NCBI GenBank assembly: GCA_037447655.1
Contig: JBBHKE010002789.1
Span: 1-62,000, forward strand
Reading direction: 5' to 3'
Origin: Zygnema cylindricum
Taxonomy: Eukaryota > Streptophyta > Zygnematophyceae > Zygnematales > Zygnemataceae
DNA length: 62,000 nt
Shown: piece by piece, positions 52,912 to 62,000 of the stretch
Numbering within the stretch: the first letter of the stretch is position 1
How the letters are laid out: the number at the start of each line of letters is the position of its first letter
Translations under genes and position numbers: made by a program
Notes under the pieces: model-generated
What the model saw: only the letters and a program-made list of their open reading frames with translations
Told to the model about the DNA's origin: nothing
The model's database searches: none

Positions 52912-54775
52912 GGTTATGGGCCCACCATCTAGGGTGCCTATGTTCGATGGAACAGATTTCATTTCCTCGGAGTTTACGATGGAAGGGTTGCTTTTCGAAA
53001 AGCACTTGTGGGGAATTGTTTCGGGACAAGTGAGGTGTCCGCCACCGAGATTTAGTGGAACTCACTACAGCGGTTCATTTGGGCCTTCCCAGAAAAACAA
53101 ACCGTATTTCAGATGCAACGGCAGGTGAAGGAAAAATCATTGCTGTGGAAAGGGAAATAAGGGAGAAGGATAAAGGGACACCTATGGTGAGGGGAGCTAG
53201 GCTCTCTGCTACAGTTCTACTTGTGGGCGTTATAACTGAACCAAAAACTGAAGAAAATGACAGAAAAATTTGGGAATATAAAAACACTATAGCAAAACAT
53301 CTCATACTTAGATATGTGTTTAAGTCCATAGCTATCACTCTTTTAAGTCTAACTAAGTCTTCGGAAATCTTGGAAAAACTAATTCAGATTTATTAGAGTG
53401 ACACTATATAGAGGCAGCAGTTAGTAAAACAGGAAATAGAGGCCTATGTTTATAAAGGCGGTAGCATTATAGAGTTTTGCAATGATATTGCTTTATTATA
53501 TGTTGAGCTTGCTAGTGCATGATATGTAGAATCTGTGGAGAGGAAGATTAATACACTACTCATGAAACTCTTAGATGAGTACGAAAACATCATTTGTCGT
53601 ATGCAGGCAATGGAGGCTTCCTCATGGACTCTGAGCTTTACCATTGTAATCTTTCTTCTGAGGGAAAGCACTTTGGAGCTTGTAGGGGAAGTGATAAGGT
53701 GAATGTATTTTCAGCTAGTGGTGATTGGCGGAAGCGTGATGAGAGGAACGATGGTGGCGAGCAGAAGCGTGATGAGAGGAAGAAAGACAAAGGTAAACCT
53801 TATCGGAACTTTGGTAGAAAGAGAGGTAGAGGAAAAGAAACGGGAGCTTTGAAAAAAGGGGTTTGCTTCTTTTGTAGGGAAACGGGTCATTATATGGAGG
53901 AATGCCCTTGTTTAGAAAAACTTAGAAGTTGGAATGTGGATGAGGAGGAAGAAGTGGAAGAGGAGAAAGAGGATGAAGATATGCTGGAGCTTCTCCGCAT
54001 CGGTAATATGGGAAAAAGAGAAAAGCACACAGAAATTCCACGGAAACAACAGTGTGCTTTTAGAGGTATAAAGGAAGTAAAGAGAGAGGAGGTGTTTGAG
54101 GATGTCGAGAAGTGTAGAGTGTATGACTTAGAAATGAGAAAGCCAGATCTAGGATCCATAAGTAAAAACGGAAAAGATAAAATTAATGAGGATTATTTTA
54201 TAGATATTTTGGTAACACGAAACTGGTTCGAAAGAGAGACTTCAACGAATTTTGAGAGAAGGGGAGAAGTGAAACTAGAAGGGGTTTTGAAGGATATGGG
54301 AGGAGAGGAATATTTAATGAAAGGTATAGGGGAGGAGAAATATTTATTGGGAATAAATTTAGAAAGTGAGAGTCGAAAGAAATCCATGGGAGAGAGTGAG
54401 GAAAGTTCAAAAAATGGGGTAATTATCGTAGATAGAAATATAAGTTCGCAAGATGTAGTTTTTATAAGGAACTTAGTAGGGACTCCTGATTTTAGGATAA
54501 ATGTGGGAGATAATAATTTTGACATCACTAATGGGAGTGATGCCATCTATGAAGGTGTGCCTGTAAAAGGGTTAGCATCTGGGCGTATGTTGCAGATTGG
54601 AGATGGGGCTGGTTGTTTGGATTGCAAGAGGGAAATCAGTTTGTGTGTGGATGGAAAACTGATAAGGTGGATAAAATTTTTGCTCGCATTTATGAAAATT
54701 GGGATGCTTAATAAAATGTGTGATCAACAAAATGGAATATTTATTTCAGCTCATCTAATGGACCTTTTAAAATAA
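52892..54775 (+). pseudogene. gag: Array G copy 1 gag fused to a collapsed pol
   Basis: The N-terminal Gag is broken by a frameshift near 53105 and by TAG/TGA codons near 53394, 53409 and 53521. From about 53680 the frame is open to 54775. It holds GRKRGRGKETG, the zinc knuckle CFFCRETGHYMEEC (53864-53905) and an acidic stretch. Pol-like segments follow in pol order: KQQCAFRGIKEV (protease-proximal), GEEKYLLGINLES (RT C-terminus), and a clear RNase H block: IRNLVGTPDFRINVG, FDITNGSDAIYEGVP, LQIGDGAGCLDCKRE, KLIRWIKFLLAF and CDQQ. The RNase H block aligns residue by residue with element B (MRHLVGTINLWLHLGG, TDITTWSDANYGDAP, VGEGACCWSSKQE). The Glu motif is deleted. Confidence 0.75.
52912..52926 (+). 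promoter_or_regulatory. Array G copy 1 primer binding site (half-tRNA type, perfect)
   Basis: GGTTATGGGCCCACC, directly after LTR 1. Confidence 0.85.
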
Positions 54776-54891
54776 GAGGGTATTGTCTTAAAGGTTTATA
54801 AAAAGAAAAAGAAAAGAAAAAAAAGGGAGGGGGTATTTTTTGTTTTTATTTGTGGGAGTTGAAATGAACATAGACTAGAAAATAAGGGGAG

Positions 54892-54932
54892 TGTTGATAT
54901 TTGTGTATTTTCTAGGTCTATAATAAGATAGA

Positions 54933-54963
<31 letters not shown>

Positions 54964-56038
54964 TATGCAGCCTCTAACTCCCCTCTCCAAGCCTCCACAC
55001 TTTTGTAGTCACTAATGGCGGCTTCGTCTCTAAGACAGGTAAATAGGTACACTTACAAAAATTACGTGGACCCAAGAATTGATCTAGGTACCGACCGTCA
55101 TATAATACCGTAGTACTTGGCTTTATCCATTAATATAGAGCGTGTGTTGAGATATATTGTTTGATAAAATATAAATATTAATACGTGACTAGTCGTTTAA
55201 CAAAAATAAATAATTAGTGCATAGATACAGTTTAATTTAGTACGGAGTACGGTAAGGTTATAAAACGGATTCCACGCATTTATTTCGAACGCGAAACAAA
55301 TACCGCGCACGTATTTATGACAGCTACGATCAAAACCTGGTTTCGGTCAGACGGCCGGAAAGGATGCCGAGATCGCGGAAAAAGATTTCGGCGGTTTGCT
55401 GTCATCACCACATAGGATGACACGTGGCAAAATGACATTGGATCGCGGCATCTCCGGGGATTACGTGAACGAATCTGGAGATGACATGTGTCGACATTTT
55501 GGCCATGTCGTGCGATGGCCGTACAAAAAGTACACCGACACCTGTACTTTTCTGTACAACACACTAATTTGATTGGTGCCGTACGTCAGTAGATAGAGTT
55601 TTAGAGAGAGATATGACTTAGAAAATTTAGTAGGTAGCAGCCTCTCTCCGAGAGAGCCCCTATACAAAAGGGTCATCTTTGACCATTCATATCTATCAAT
55701 TTACTTGACCATTTTCAGTGATTCTTGTTGCTGCCGACTCAAGGGAGTCCAAGCTACACAAAAGTGTAGTCGGTCAGAATTTTTTCCTGCCAGGGCGGCT
55801 GCATTTCTAAGGGAAAGTCAAAGTGGGTGAATGTGTCCAAAACTCATATTCTAACTTTGCATTCTGTGGTGGAACTGAGCACACAGAAAGTCTTATTTCA
55901 CAGTGGTGAAACTATAATGGGTTTCTAATTGTCAAGGGGTCAGTCATTTGGGTTTATATCAACTAAGAGTCGCCACTATCTAGATAAGCTTCTTTTGGAT
56001 CTGCAATTTTTGTGGGCAATGGAGCAGACAGAGTTTCA
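54892..56038 (+). repeat. Array G LTR 2 (shared)
   Basis: It contains a (TA)n run (54941-54966), a shortened antisense tRNA-like module (55064-55133), a G-box at 55421-55426 and the dyad AAAAGTAC...GTACTTTT at 55526-55551. A deletion near 55015 removes the usual GGAGCTAGAGCCATGG block. Confidence 0.92.
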
Positions 56039-57895
56039 GGTTATTGGCCCACCATCATGGGTGCCTATGTTCGATGGAACAGATTTCATTTACTGGGAGT
56101 TTACGATGGAGGGATTGCTTTTCGAAAAGCACTTGTGGGGAATTGTTTCGGGACAAGTGAGGTGTCCGCCACCGAGATTTAGTGGAACTCACTACAGCGG
56201 TTTATGTGGGCTTTCCCAGAAAAACCAACCGTATTTCAGATGCAACGGCAGGTGAAGGGAAAATCATTGCTGTGGAAAGGGAAATAGGGGAGAAGGATAA
56301 AGGGACACCTATGGTGAGGGGAGCTAGGCTCTCTGCTACAGTTCCACTTGTGGGCGTTATAACTGAATTAAAAACTGAAGAAAATGACAGAAAAATTTGG
56401 GAATATAAAAACACTATAGCAAAACATCTCATGCTTAGATATGTGTTTAAGTCCATAACTATCACTCTTTTAAGTCTAACTAAGTCTTCGAAAATCTTGG
56501 AAACACTAATTCAGATTTATTAGAGTGAGACTATATAGAGGCAGCAGTTAGTAAAACAGGAAATAGAGGCCTATGTTTATAAAGGCGGTAGCATTATAGA
56601 GTTTTGCAATGATATTGCTTTATTATATGTTGAGCTTGCTAGTGCATGATATGTAGAATCTGTGGAGAGGAAGATTAATACACTACTCATGAAACTCTTA
56701 GATGAGTACGAAAACATCATTTGTCGTATGCAGGCAATGGAGGCCTCCTCATGGACTCTGAGCTTTACCATTGTAATCTTTCTTCTGAGGGAAAGCACTT
56801 TGGAGCTTGTAGGGGAAGTGATAAGGTGAATGTATTTTCAGCTAGTGGTGATTGGCGGAAGCGTGATGAGAGGAACGATGGTGGCGAGCAGAAGCGTGAT
56901 GAGAGGAAGAAAGACAAAGGTAAACCTTATCGGAACTTTGGTAGAAAGAGAGGTAGAGGAAAAGAAACGGGAGCTTTGAAAAAAAGGGTTTGCTTCTTTT
57001 GTAGGGAAACGGGTCATTATATGGAGGAATGCCCTTGTTTAGAAAAACTTAGAAGTTGGAATGTGGATGAGGAGGAAGAAGTGGAAGAGGAGAAAGAGGA
57101 TGAAGATATGCTGGAGCTTCTCCGCATCGGTAATATGGGAAAAAGAGAAAAGCACACAGATATTCCACGGAAACAACAGTGTGCTTTTAGAGGTATAAAG
57201 GAAGTAAAGAGAGAACAGGTGTTTGAGGATGTCGAGAAGTGTAGAGTGTATGACTTAGAAATGAGAAAGCCAGATCTAGGATCCATAAGTAAAAACGGAA
57301 AAGATAAAATTAATGAGGATTATTTTATAGATATTTTGGTAAGACAAAACTGGTTCGAAAGGGAGACTTCAACGAATTTTGAGAGAAGGGGAGAAGTGAA
57401 ACTACAAGGGGTTTTAAAGGATATGGGAGGAAAGGAATATTTAATGAAAGGTATAGGGGAGGAGAAATATTTATTGGGAATAAATTTAGAAAGTGAGAGT
57501 GGAAAGAAATCCAAAAGAGAGAGTGAGGAAAGTTCAGAAAATGGGGTAATTATCGTAGATAGAAATATAAGTTCGGAAGATGTAGTTTTTATGAGGAACT
57601 TAGTAGGGACTCTTGATTTTAGGATAAATTTGAGGGGTTATGGTTTTGACATCACTAATGGGAGTGATGCCATCTATGAAGGGGTGCCTGTAAAAAGGTA
57701 AAAACTGGGCGTATGTTGCAGATTGGAGATGGGGTTGGTTGTTTGGATTGCAAGAGGGAAATCAGTTTGTGTGTGGATAGAAAACTGATAAGGTGGATAA
57801 ATTCTTTGCTCGGAGTTATGAAAATTGGGATGCTTAATAAAATGTGTGATCAGCAATATAGAATGTTTATTTCAGCTCATCTAATGGACCTTTAA
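56019..57895 (+). pseudogene. gag: Array G copy 2 gag fused to a collapsed pol
   Basis: Same architecture as copy 1, with the same frameshift near 56232 and the same stops near 56521, 56536 and 56648. The open second part (about 56807-57701) carries CFFCRETGHYMEEC and GEEKYLLGINLES. Its RNase H-like block has diverged (LVGTLDFRINLRGYGFDIT). A stop near 57699 cuts off the last part, which is still readable to 57895 (LQIGDGVGCLDCKREISLC). The PBS at 56039-56053 has one mismatch (GGTTATTGGCCCACC). Confidence 0.75.
56039..56053 (+). promoter_or_regulatory. Array G copy 2 primer binding site
   Basis: GGTTATTGGCCCACC matches 14 of 15 positions of the anticodon-arm PBS. Confidence 0.85.
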
Positions 57896-58019
57896 AAATA
57901 AGAGGGTATTGTCTTAAAGGTTTATAAAAAGAAAAGGAAAAGAAAAAAAAGAGGGAGGGGGTATTTTTTTTTTTTATGTGTGGGAGTTGAAAGGAACATA
58001 GACTAGAAAATAAGGGGAG

Positions 58020-59202
58020 TGTTGATATTTGTGTATTTTCTAGGTCTATAATAGGATAGAAAAAAAAAATATATATATATATATGCAGCCTCTAACTCCC
58101 CTCTCCAAGCCCACACACTTGTTGTAGTCACTAAAGGCTGGATAGGGAGCTAGAGCCATGGCCGCCTAAGCTCTCTAGAGAAGACAGGGGGTAAATTAGG
58201 TACACTTACAAAAAATTACCTGACGGACCCAAGAATTGATCTAGGTACCTGCCGTCATATAATACCCGTACCTAACGGCTTTATCCATTAAGTATAGAAC
58301 GAGTGTTACGAGGTATATTGTTTGATAAAAATATAAATATTAACACGTAGACTAATTCGTTTAACAAAAATAAATAATTAGTGCATAGATACAGTTTAAT
58401 TTAGTACGGAGTACGGTAAGGTTATGAAACGGATTCCGCGCATTTGTTTCGAACGCGAAACAAATTCCGCGCAGGTATTTATGACAGCTACGATCAAAAC
58501 CTGGTTTTGGTCAGACGGCCGGAAAGGATGCCGAGATCGCGGAAAAAGATTTCGGCGGTTTGCTGTCGTCGCCACATAGGATGACACGTGGCAAAATGAC
58601 ATTGGATCGCAGCATCTCCGGGGATTACGTGAACGAATCTGGAGATGACATGTGTCGACATTTTGGCCATGTCGTGCGATGGCCATACAAAAAGTACACC
58701 GACACCTGTACTTTTCTGTACGACACACTAATTTGATTGGTGCCGTACGTCAGTCGATAGAGTTTTAGAGAGAGATATGACTTAGAAAATTTAGTAGGTA
58801 GCAGCCTCTCTCGAAGAGAGCCCTTGTTTAAAAGGGTCATCTTTGACCATTCATATCTATCAATTTACTTGACTATTTTCAGTGATTCTTGTTGCTGCAG
58901 ACTCAGGGGAGTCTAGGCTACACAAGGGTGTAGTCGGTTAGAGATTTTGCCTGCCAGGGTGGCTGGATTTCTAAGCGGAAGCCAAAATGGGTGAATGTGA
59001 CCAAAACTCATATTCTAACTTTGCATTTTGTGGTGGAACTGAGCACACAGAAAGTCTTATTTCACTGGGGTGAAACTATAATGGGTCTATGATTGTCAAG
59101 GGGTTAGTCATTTGGGTTTATATCAACTTAGAGTCGGCACTATCTAGATAAGCTTCTTTTGGATGTGTGATTTTTGTGGGCAATGGAGCACACAGGGTTT
59201 CA
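58020..59202 (+). repeat. Array G LTR 3
   Basis: It ends GGAGCACACAGGGTTTCA, followed by the CTTCT duplication. Antisense tRNA-like module at 58221-58293, G-box at 58585-58590. Confidence 0.92.
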
Positions 59203-60017
59203 CTTCTTTCAGAGTAGGTTTGATGATCCTTTTCCCGCTATCTCTTTCCATTTGAATTCCCAAAATGTATATTGCCTCCCCTATATCCTTCATGTCAAAA
59301 TGTGCTTCTAAGATCTTTCTTTAACTTATTTTTCTTTTCCATAGACTTACTAAACACCAACAAGTCATCCACACAAATTCCAATGAAAACAACACCATTC
59401 TCATCTTCAAACATAGAGATAGAATGGTCAGAGCTGATCCAGATATATCCTAGACCGGTGAGAAACTTATCTAGTTTTTTATTCCATTGTCTAGGAGCCG
59501 ATATTAATCCATATAAGGACTTTATGAGTCTGCAGACTTTGCTCTCCTCACCTTCCTCTACAAACCCCTATGGTTGACTCTTGAAGATTTCTTCTTTTAA
59601 CTCACTATTGAGGAAGGCTGTCTTAATATCCATCTGGTGTATTTCCATGTCTTCCGCAGCTACTAGACTAACGAGAATCCTTACGGTGGGAACCGAACCA
59701 GTGGAGCAAAGGTCTGCGTATAACCTATCCCCTCTTTTTAGGTGAACTCCTTTGCTACAAACCGAGCTTATATCTCTCAATGGTATTATTTGGGTTCAAT
59801 TTTAGTTTAAACACCCATCTACAATCAATCGGTTTTTTGTCCGAGGGACAATCCACCAGCTCCCAAGTAGTCACTTTCATGATGGAGGCCATCTCATCAT
59901 TTATGGCTCTAACCCATCTATCTTTATCCGGGCTGTCCATTGTCTCCAAGTATGACTGAAGCTCATAAGGGTGAGACTGCTTAGTTACTTGGTGAGCGGC
60001 CTAATTTTTCTGTAGCC
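59203..60017 (-). pseudogene. pol: Element F2 reverse transcriptase
   Basis: The minus strand carries, in order: [75 protein letters not shown] (59568-59949). APRQWNKKLDKFLTGLGYI and a CVDDLLVFSKS active site follow near 59340-59480, then MKDIGEAIYILGIQMERD-like residues at the edge of array G. Frameshifts near 59570, 59690 and 59760. Upstream it is cut by the LTR of element I. Confidence 0.82.
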
Positions 60018-61168
60018 TGAAACTCTGAGACCTCCATTGGCCCTCAAAGTAAGCACATCCAAAAGAAGCTTATCTAGATAGTGCCAACTCCAAGTTGATA
60101 TAAACCGAAATGATTGACCCCTTGACAATCAGAACCCAAATATAGATTCACCCCTGTGAAATAACACTTTCTGTGTGGTCAGTTCCACCACAGAATGCAA
60201 AGTTAGAATATGAGATTTCGACACATTCACCCACTTTGACTTTCCCTTAGAAATACCGCCACCCTGGCAGACAAAAACTCTAACAGACTACACCCCTGTG
60301 TAGATTCACTGAAAATGGTCAAGTAAATTGATAGTTATGGCTGCCCAAAGTTAGTCATTTATACAAGATGCTCTTTGGGAGAGGCGACTAGCTACTCAAA
60401 ATATTCTAAGTCCTATTCTCACTCTAAGACCCTATCTACTGACGTACGGCACCAATCACATCACTGTACCGTATAGATAAGTACAGGTGCAGGTGTACTT
60501 TCTGTACGACAATCGTACGATATGGCGGAAATGTCAACACATGTCATATATCTATTTGTTCCCGTAATCTCCGGTGTCGCCGCAATCCAATGTTGACGTG
60601 CCATGTGTCATCCTATATGGCGATGACCTCAAACCACCAAAAGTACATATCTCGCGATCACGGCGCCTATCGTGGCCGTCCGATCAAATCCGGCTATATT
60701 GCTAGCCGTTGAAAATAGACGCGCGTATTTGTTTCGCGGTTGAACCAAATGCGCGGTATCCGTTTCAATAAATAAATTTGTACTCCGTACTATCCATAAC
60801 TGTATCTATGCAATACGTATATATTTCCAGTTAAATGAACTAGTCTACGTGTAACTATATAAATAATAATCAAACCCCATACGTAGTAATACTAGCTCTA
60901 TTTTAAATGGATAAAGTCACCGGCTAACGGCGAATTGACGGACGATAGGTACCAGGATCAATTCCTGGGTCCGTCAAATACCTTTTGGTAAGTCTTACTA
61001 ATTTACCCCCTGTCTTCTCTTGAGAGCTTGGGCAGTCATGGCTTTAGCTCCCTATCCAGCCTTCAGTGACTACAACAAGTGTGGGGGCTTGGAGAGGGGA
61101 GTTAGAGGCAGACTGCCTCTGCCTTTTTCTATCCTATTACAGACCTAGAAAATACACGAATAGCAACA
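60018..61168 (-). repeat. Element I 3' LTR
   Basis: On the minus strand TGTTGCTATTCGTG...CAGAGTTTCA. The purine tract AAATAAGGGGAG (plus 61169-61180) lies just inside the element. The antisense tRNA-like module is at 60907-60980. Confidence 0.9.
60907..60980 (+). other. tRNA-minihelix-like module in element I LTR
   Basis: GACGGAC (60938-60944) pairs perfectly with GTCCGTC (60970-60976), around CCAGG-ATCAATT-CCTGG, a perfect 5-base T-arm-like stem with a 7-base loop. GGATAAAGTCACCGGCTAAC lies upstream. This is the best preserved hairpin of the series. Confidence 0.6.
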
Positions 61169-61174
61169 CTCCCC

Positions 61175-61921
61175 TTATTTTCTAGTCTTTTTCCCTTTCA
61201 ACTTCCACAAAAAAGTAGACAAACACCCCCTCCCCTTTTTCTTTTTCTTTTTCCTTTTTCCTTTTCTTTTCATAAAACTTAAGTATTTAACACAGTGCAT
61301 TAAATGAACCGAAATAATAATTGCATCACATATTTTATTTAACATCCCACTTTTCATAAATCCGAGCAAAGATGTTATCCACCTCATCATTTTTTCATCC
61401 ACACACAAACCGATTTCCCTCTTGCGATCGAAACAGCCAGCCCCATCTCCAATCTGCAACATACATCAGATGCTAACCCTTTTACAAGCACACCTTCATA
61501 AATACCATCACTCCATTTAGCGATGTCAAACCCATTACCCGCAAAAATTGAACTTTCCTCACTCTCTCCCATGGATTTCTTTCCACTCTCTCTTTCTAAA
61601 TTTATTCCCAATAAGTATTTCTCCTCTCCAAACCTTTCGTTAAATATTCCTCTTCTCCCTTATCTTTAAAAACTCCTTCTAGTTTCACTTCTCCCCTTTC
61701 CTCGGAATGTGTTGAGGTCTCCCTTTCTAACCAGTTTTCTGTTTCCAAAATATCTATGAAACTATCCTCAATATTTTGAATTCTCTCAAGTATCTCCTCT
61801 CTCTTTACTTCATTTATACCTCCAAAAGCACATTGTTGCTTTCGTGAAATTTGTGTGTGCTCTTCTCTCTTCCCCATACTACTAATTCGGAGAAGCTCTA
61901 AAAAATATTCATCCTCTTTCT
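61175..61921 (-). pseudogene. gag: Element I: C-terminal part of the gag/collapsed-pol gene
   Basis: Three overlapping minus-strand frames match the second part of the A and G reading frame: KREEHTQISRKQQCAFGGIN, LERETSTHSEERGEVKLEGV, SGKKSMGESEESS, LQIGDGAGCFDRKREIGLCV and MRWITSLLGFMKSGMLNKIC. Frameshifts near 61450 and 61640. Gag proper is cut off by the LTR at 61922 and the window end. Confidence 0.8.
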
Positions 61922-62000
61922 TGTTGATATTTGAGTAATTTCTAGGTCTGTAGTAGGATAGAAAAAGAGCTGAGGCGGTCTGCCTATAACTCCCCTATCG
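61922..62000 (+). repeat. Start of another A/G-family LTR
   Basis: TGTTGATATTTGAGTAATTTCTAGGTCTGTAGTAGG matches LTR starts at 51738 and 58020. It interrupts the gene of element I and runs off the window. Confidence 0.85.

Larger units (their letters stand above)
51738..59202 (+). mobile_element. Array G: tandem nonautonomous element, three LTRs and two internal domains
   Basis: LTRs at 51738-52911, 54892-56038 and 58020-59202 alternate with two internal domains of about 1.98 kb. One perfect duplication CTTCT (51733-51737 and 59203-59207) brackets the whole array, so it began as one insertion in the RT of F2. Its LTRs, PBS and polypurine tract are those of the element A family. Confidence 0.92.

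Noticed and set aside
1-62000. CRISPR arrays, rRNA genes, bacterial operons
   Set aside because: No regularly spaced short repeats with unique spacers, no rRNA-like blocks, and all clear coding content is eukaryotic retroelement.

Overview
This window looks like an intergenic, retrotransposon-dominated stretch of a plant (or at least streptophyte-like) nuclear genome. The evidence is a block of degenerate CCCTAAA plant-type telomere repeats, GT-AG-like splice signals, many Ty1/copia LTR retrotransposons, and primer binding sites (PBSs) that complement the anticodon arm of a plant-type initiator tRNA-Met. I cannot name the species. There is no rRNA gene, convincing functional tRNA gene or CRISPR array, and no intact host gene that I can defend.

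Layout. Positions 1-8.3 kb are AT-rich, single-copy-looking DNA with a telomere-like tract (1849-2205), microsatellites, a frameshifted coding remnant (4478-5314) and one candidate host exon (6702-6966). From 8.3 to 15.7 kb there are LTR fragments, a complete gag-only element on the minus strand (E), two adjacent foldback (MITE-like) elements, and a CT-rich tract ending in a 10-base assembly gap. From 15.7 kb to the end the DNA is one nested stack of copia elements. Minus-strand element F (15746-18752 and 36804-37911) is split by plus-strand element B (18753-36803, target-site duplication AATAG). B's 3' LTR is split by tandem array C (24945-36668: three LTRs, two internal domains), and C contains a solo LTR. 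F's 5' LTR is split by a second minus-strand element, F2. F2 is split by A (38618-43112, TSD GTAAA), D (43892-51353, TSD ATAAC, itself holding a solo LTR with TSD ACTAA), tandem array G (51738-59202, TSD CTTCT) and I (from 60018). I is split by one more LTR at 61922.

How the parts relate. A, G and I lack a recognisable full pol, but they share the polypurine context, PBS and Gag N-terminus of the pol-bearing elements B and F. They are probably mobilised in trans by such relatives. Their long second reading frame is not filler: it is collinear with pol and keeps short segments that align with the protease-proximal, RT C-terminal and RNase H regions. This looks like a Gag fused to a collapsed pol.

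Three further traits run through the B/A/G/F lineage. The LTR ends inside gag, so the gag ATG lies in the LTR and the PBS encodes the next residues. The PBS matches the internal anticodon arm of tRNA-iMet rather than its 3' end (half-tRNA priming, as in Drosophila copia). The U3 region carries an antisense tRNA-like module plus GTAC-rich dyads and G-boxes. Most pol genes here carry stops and frameshifts. The best preserved are the RT of D (YVDD intact) and the integrase of the second C copy.
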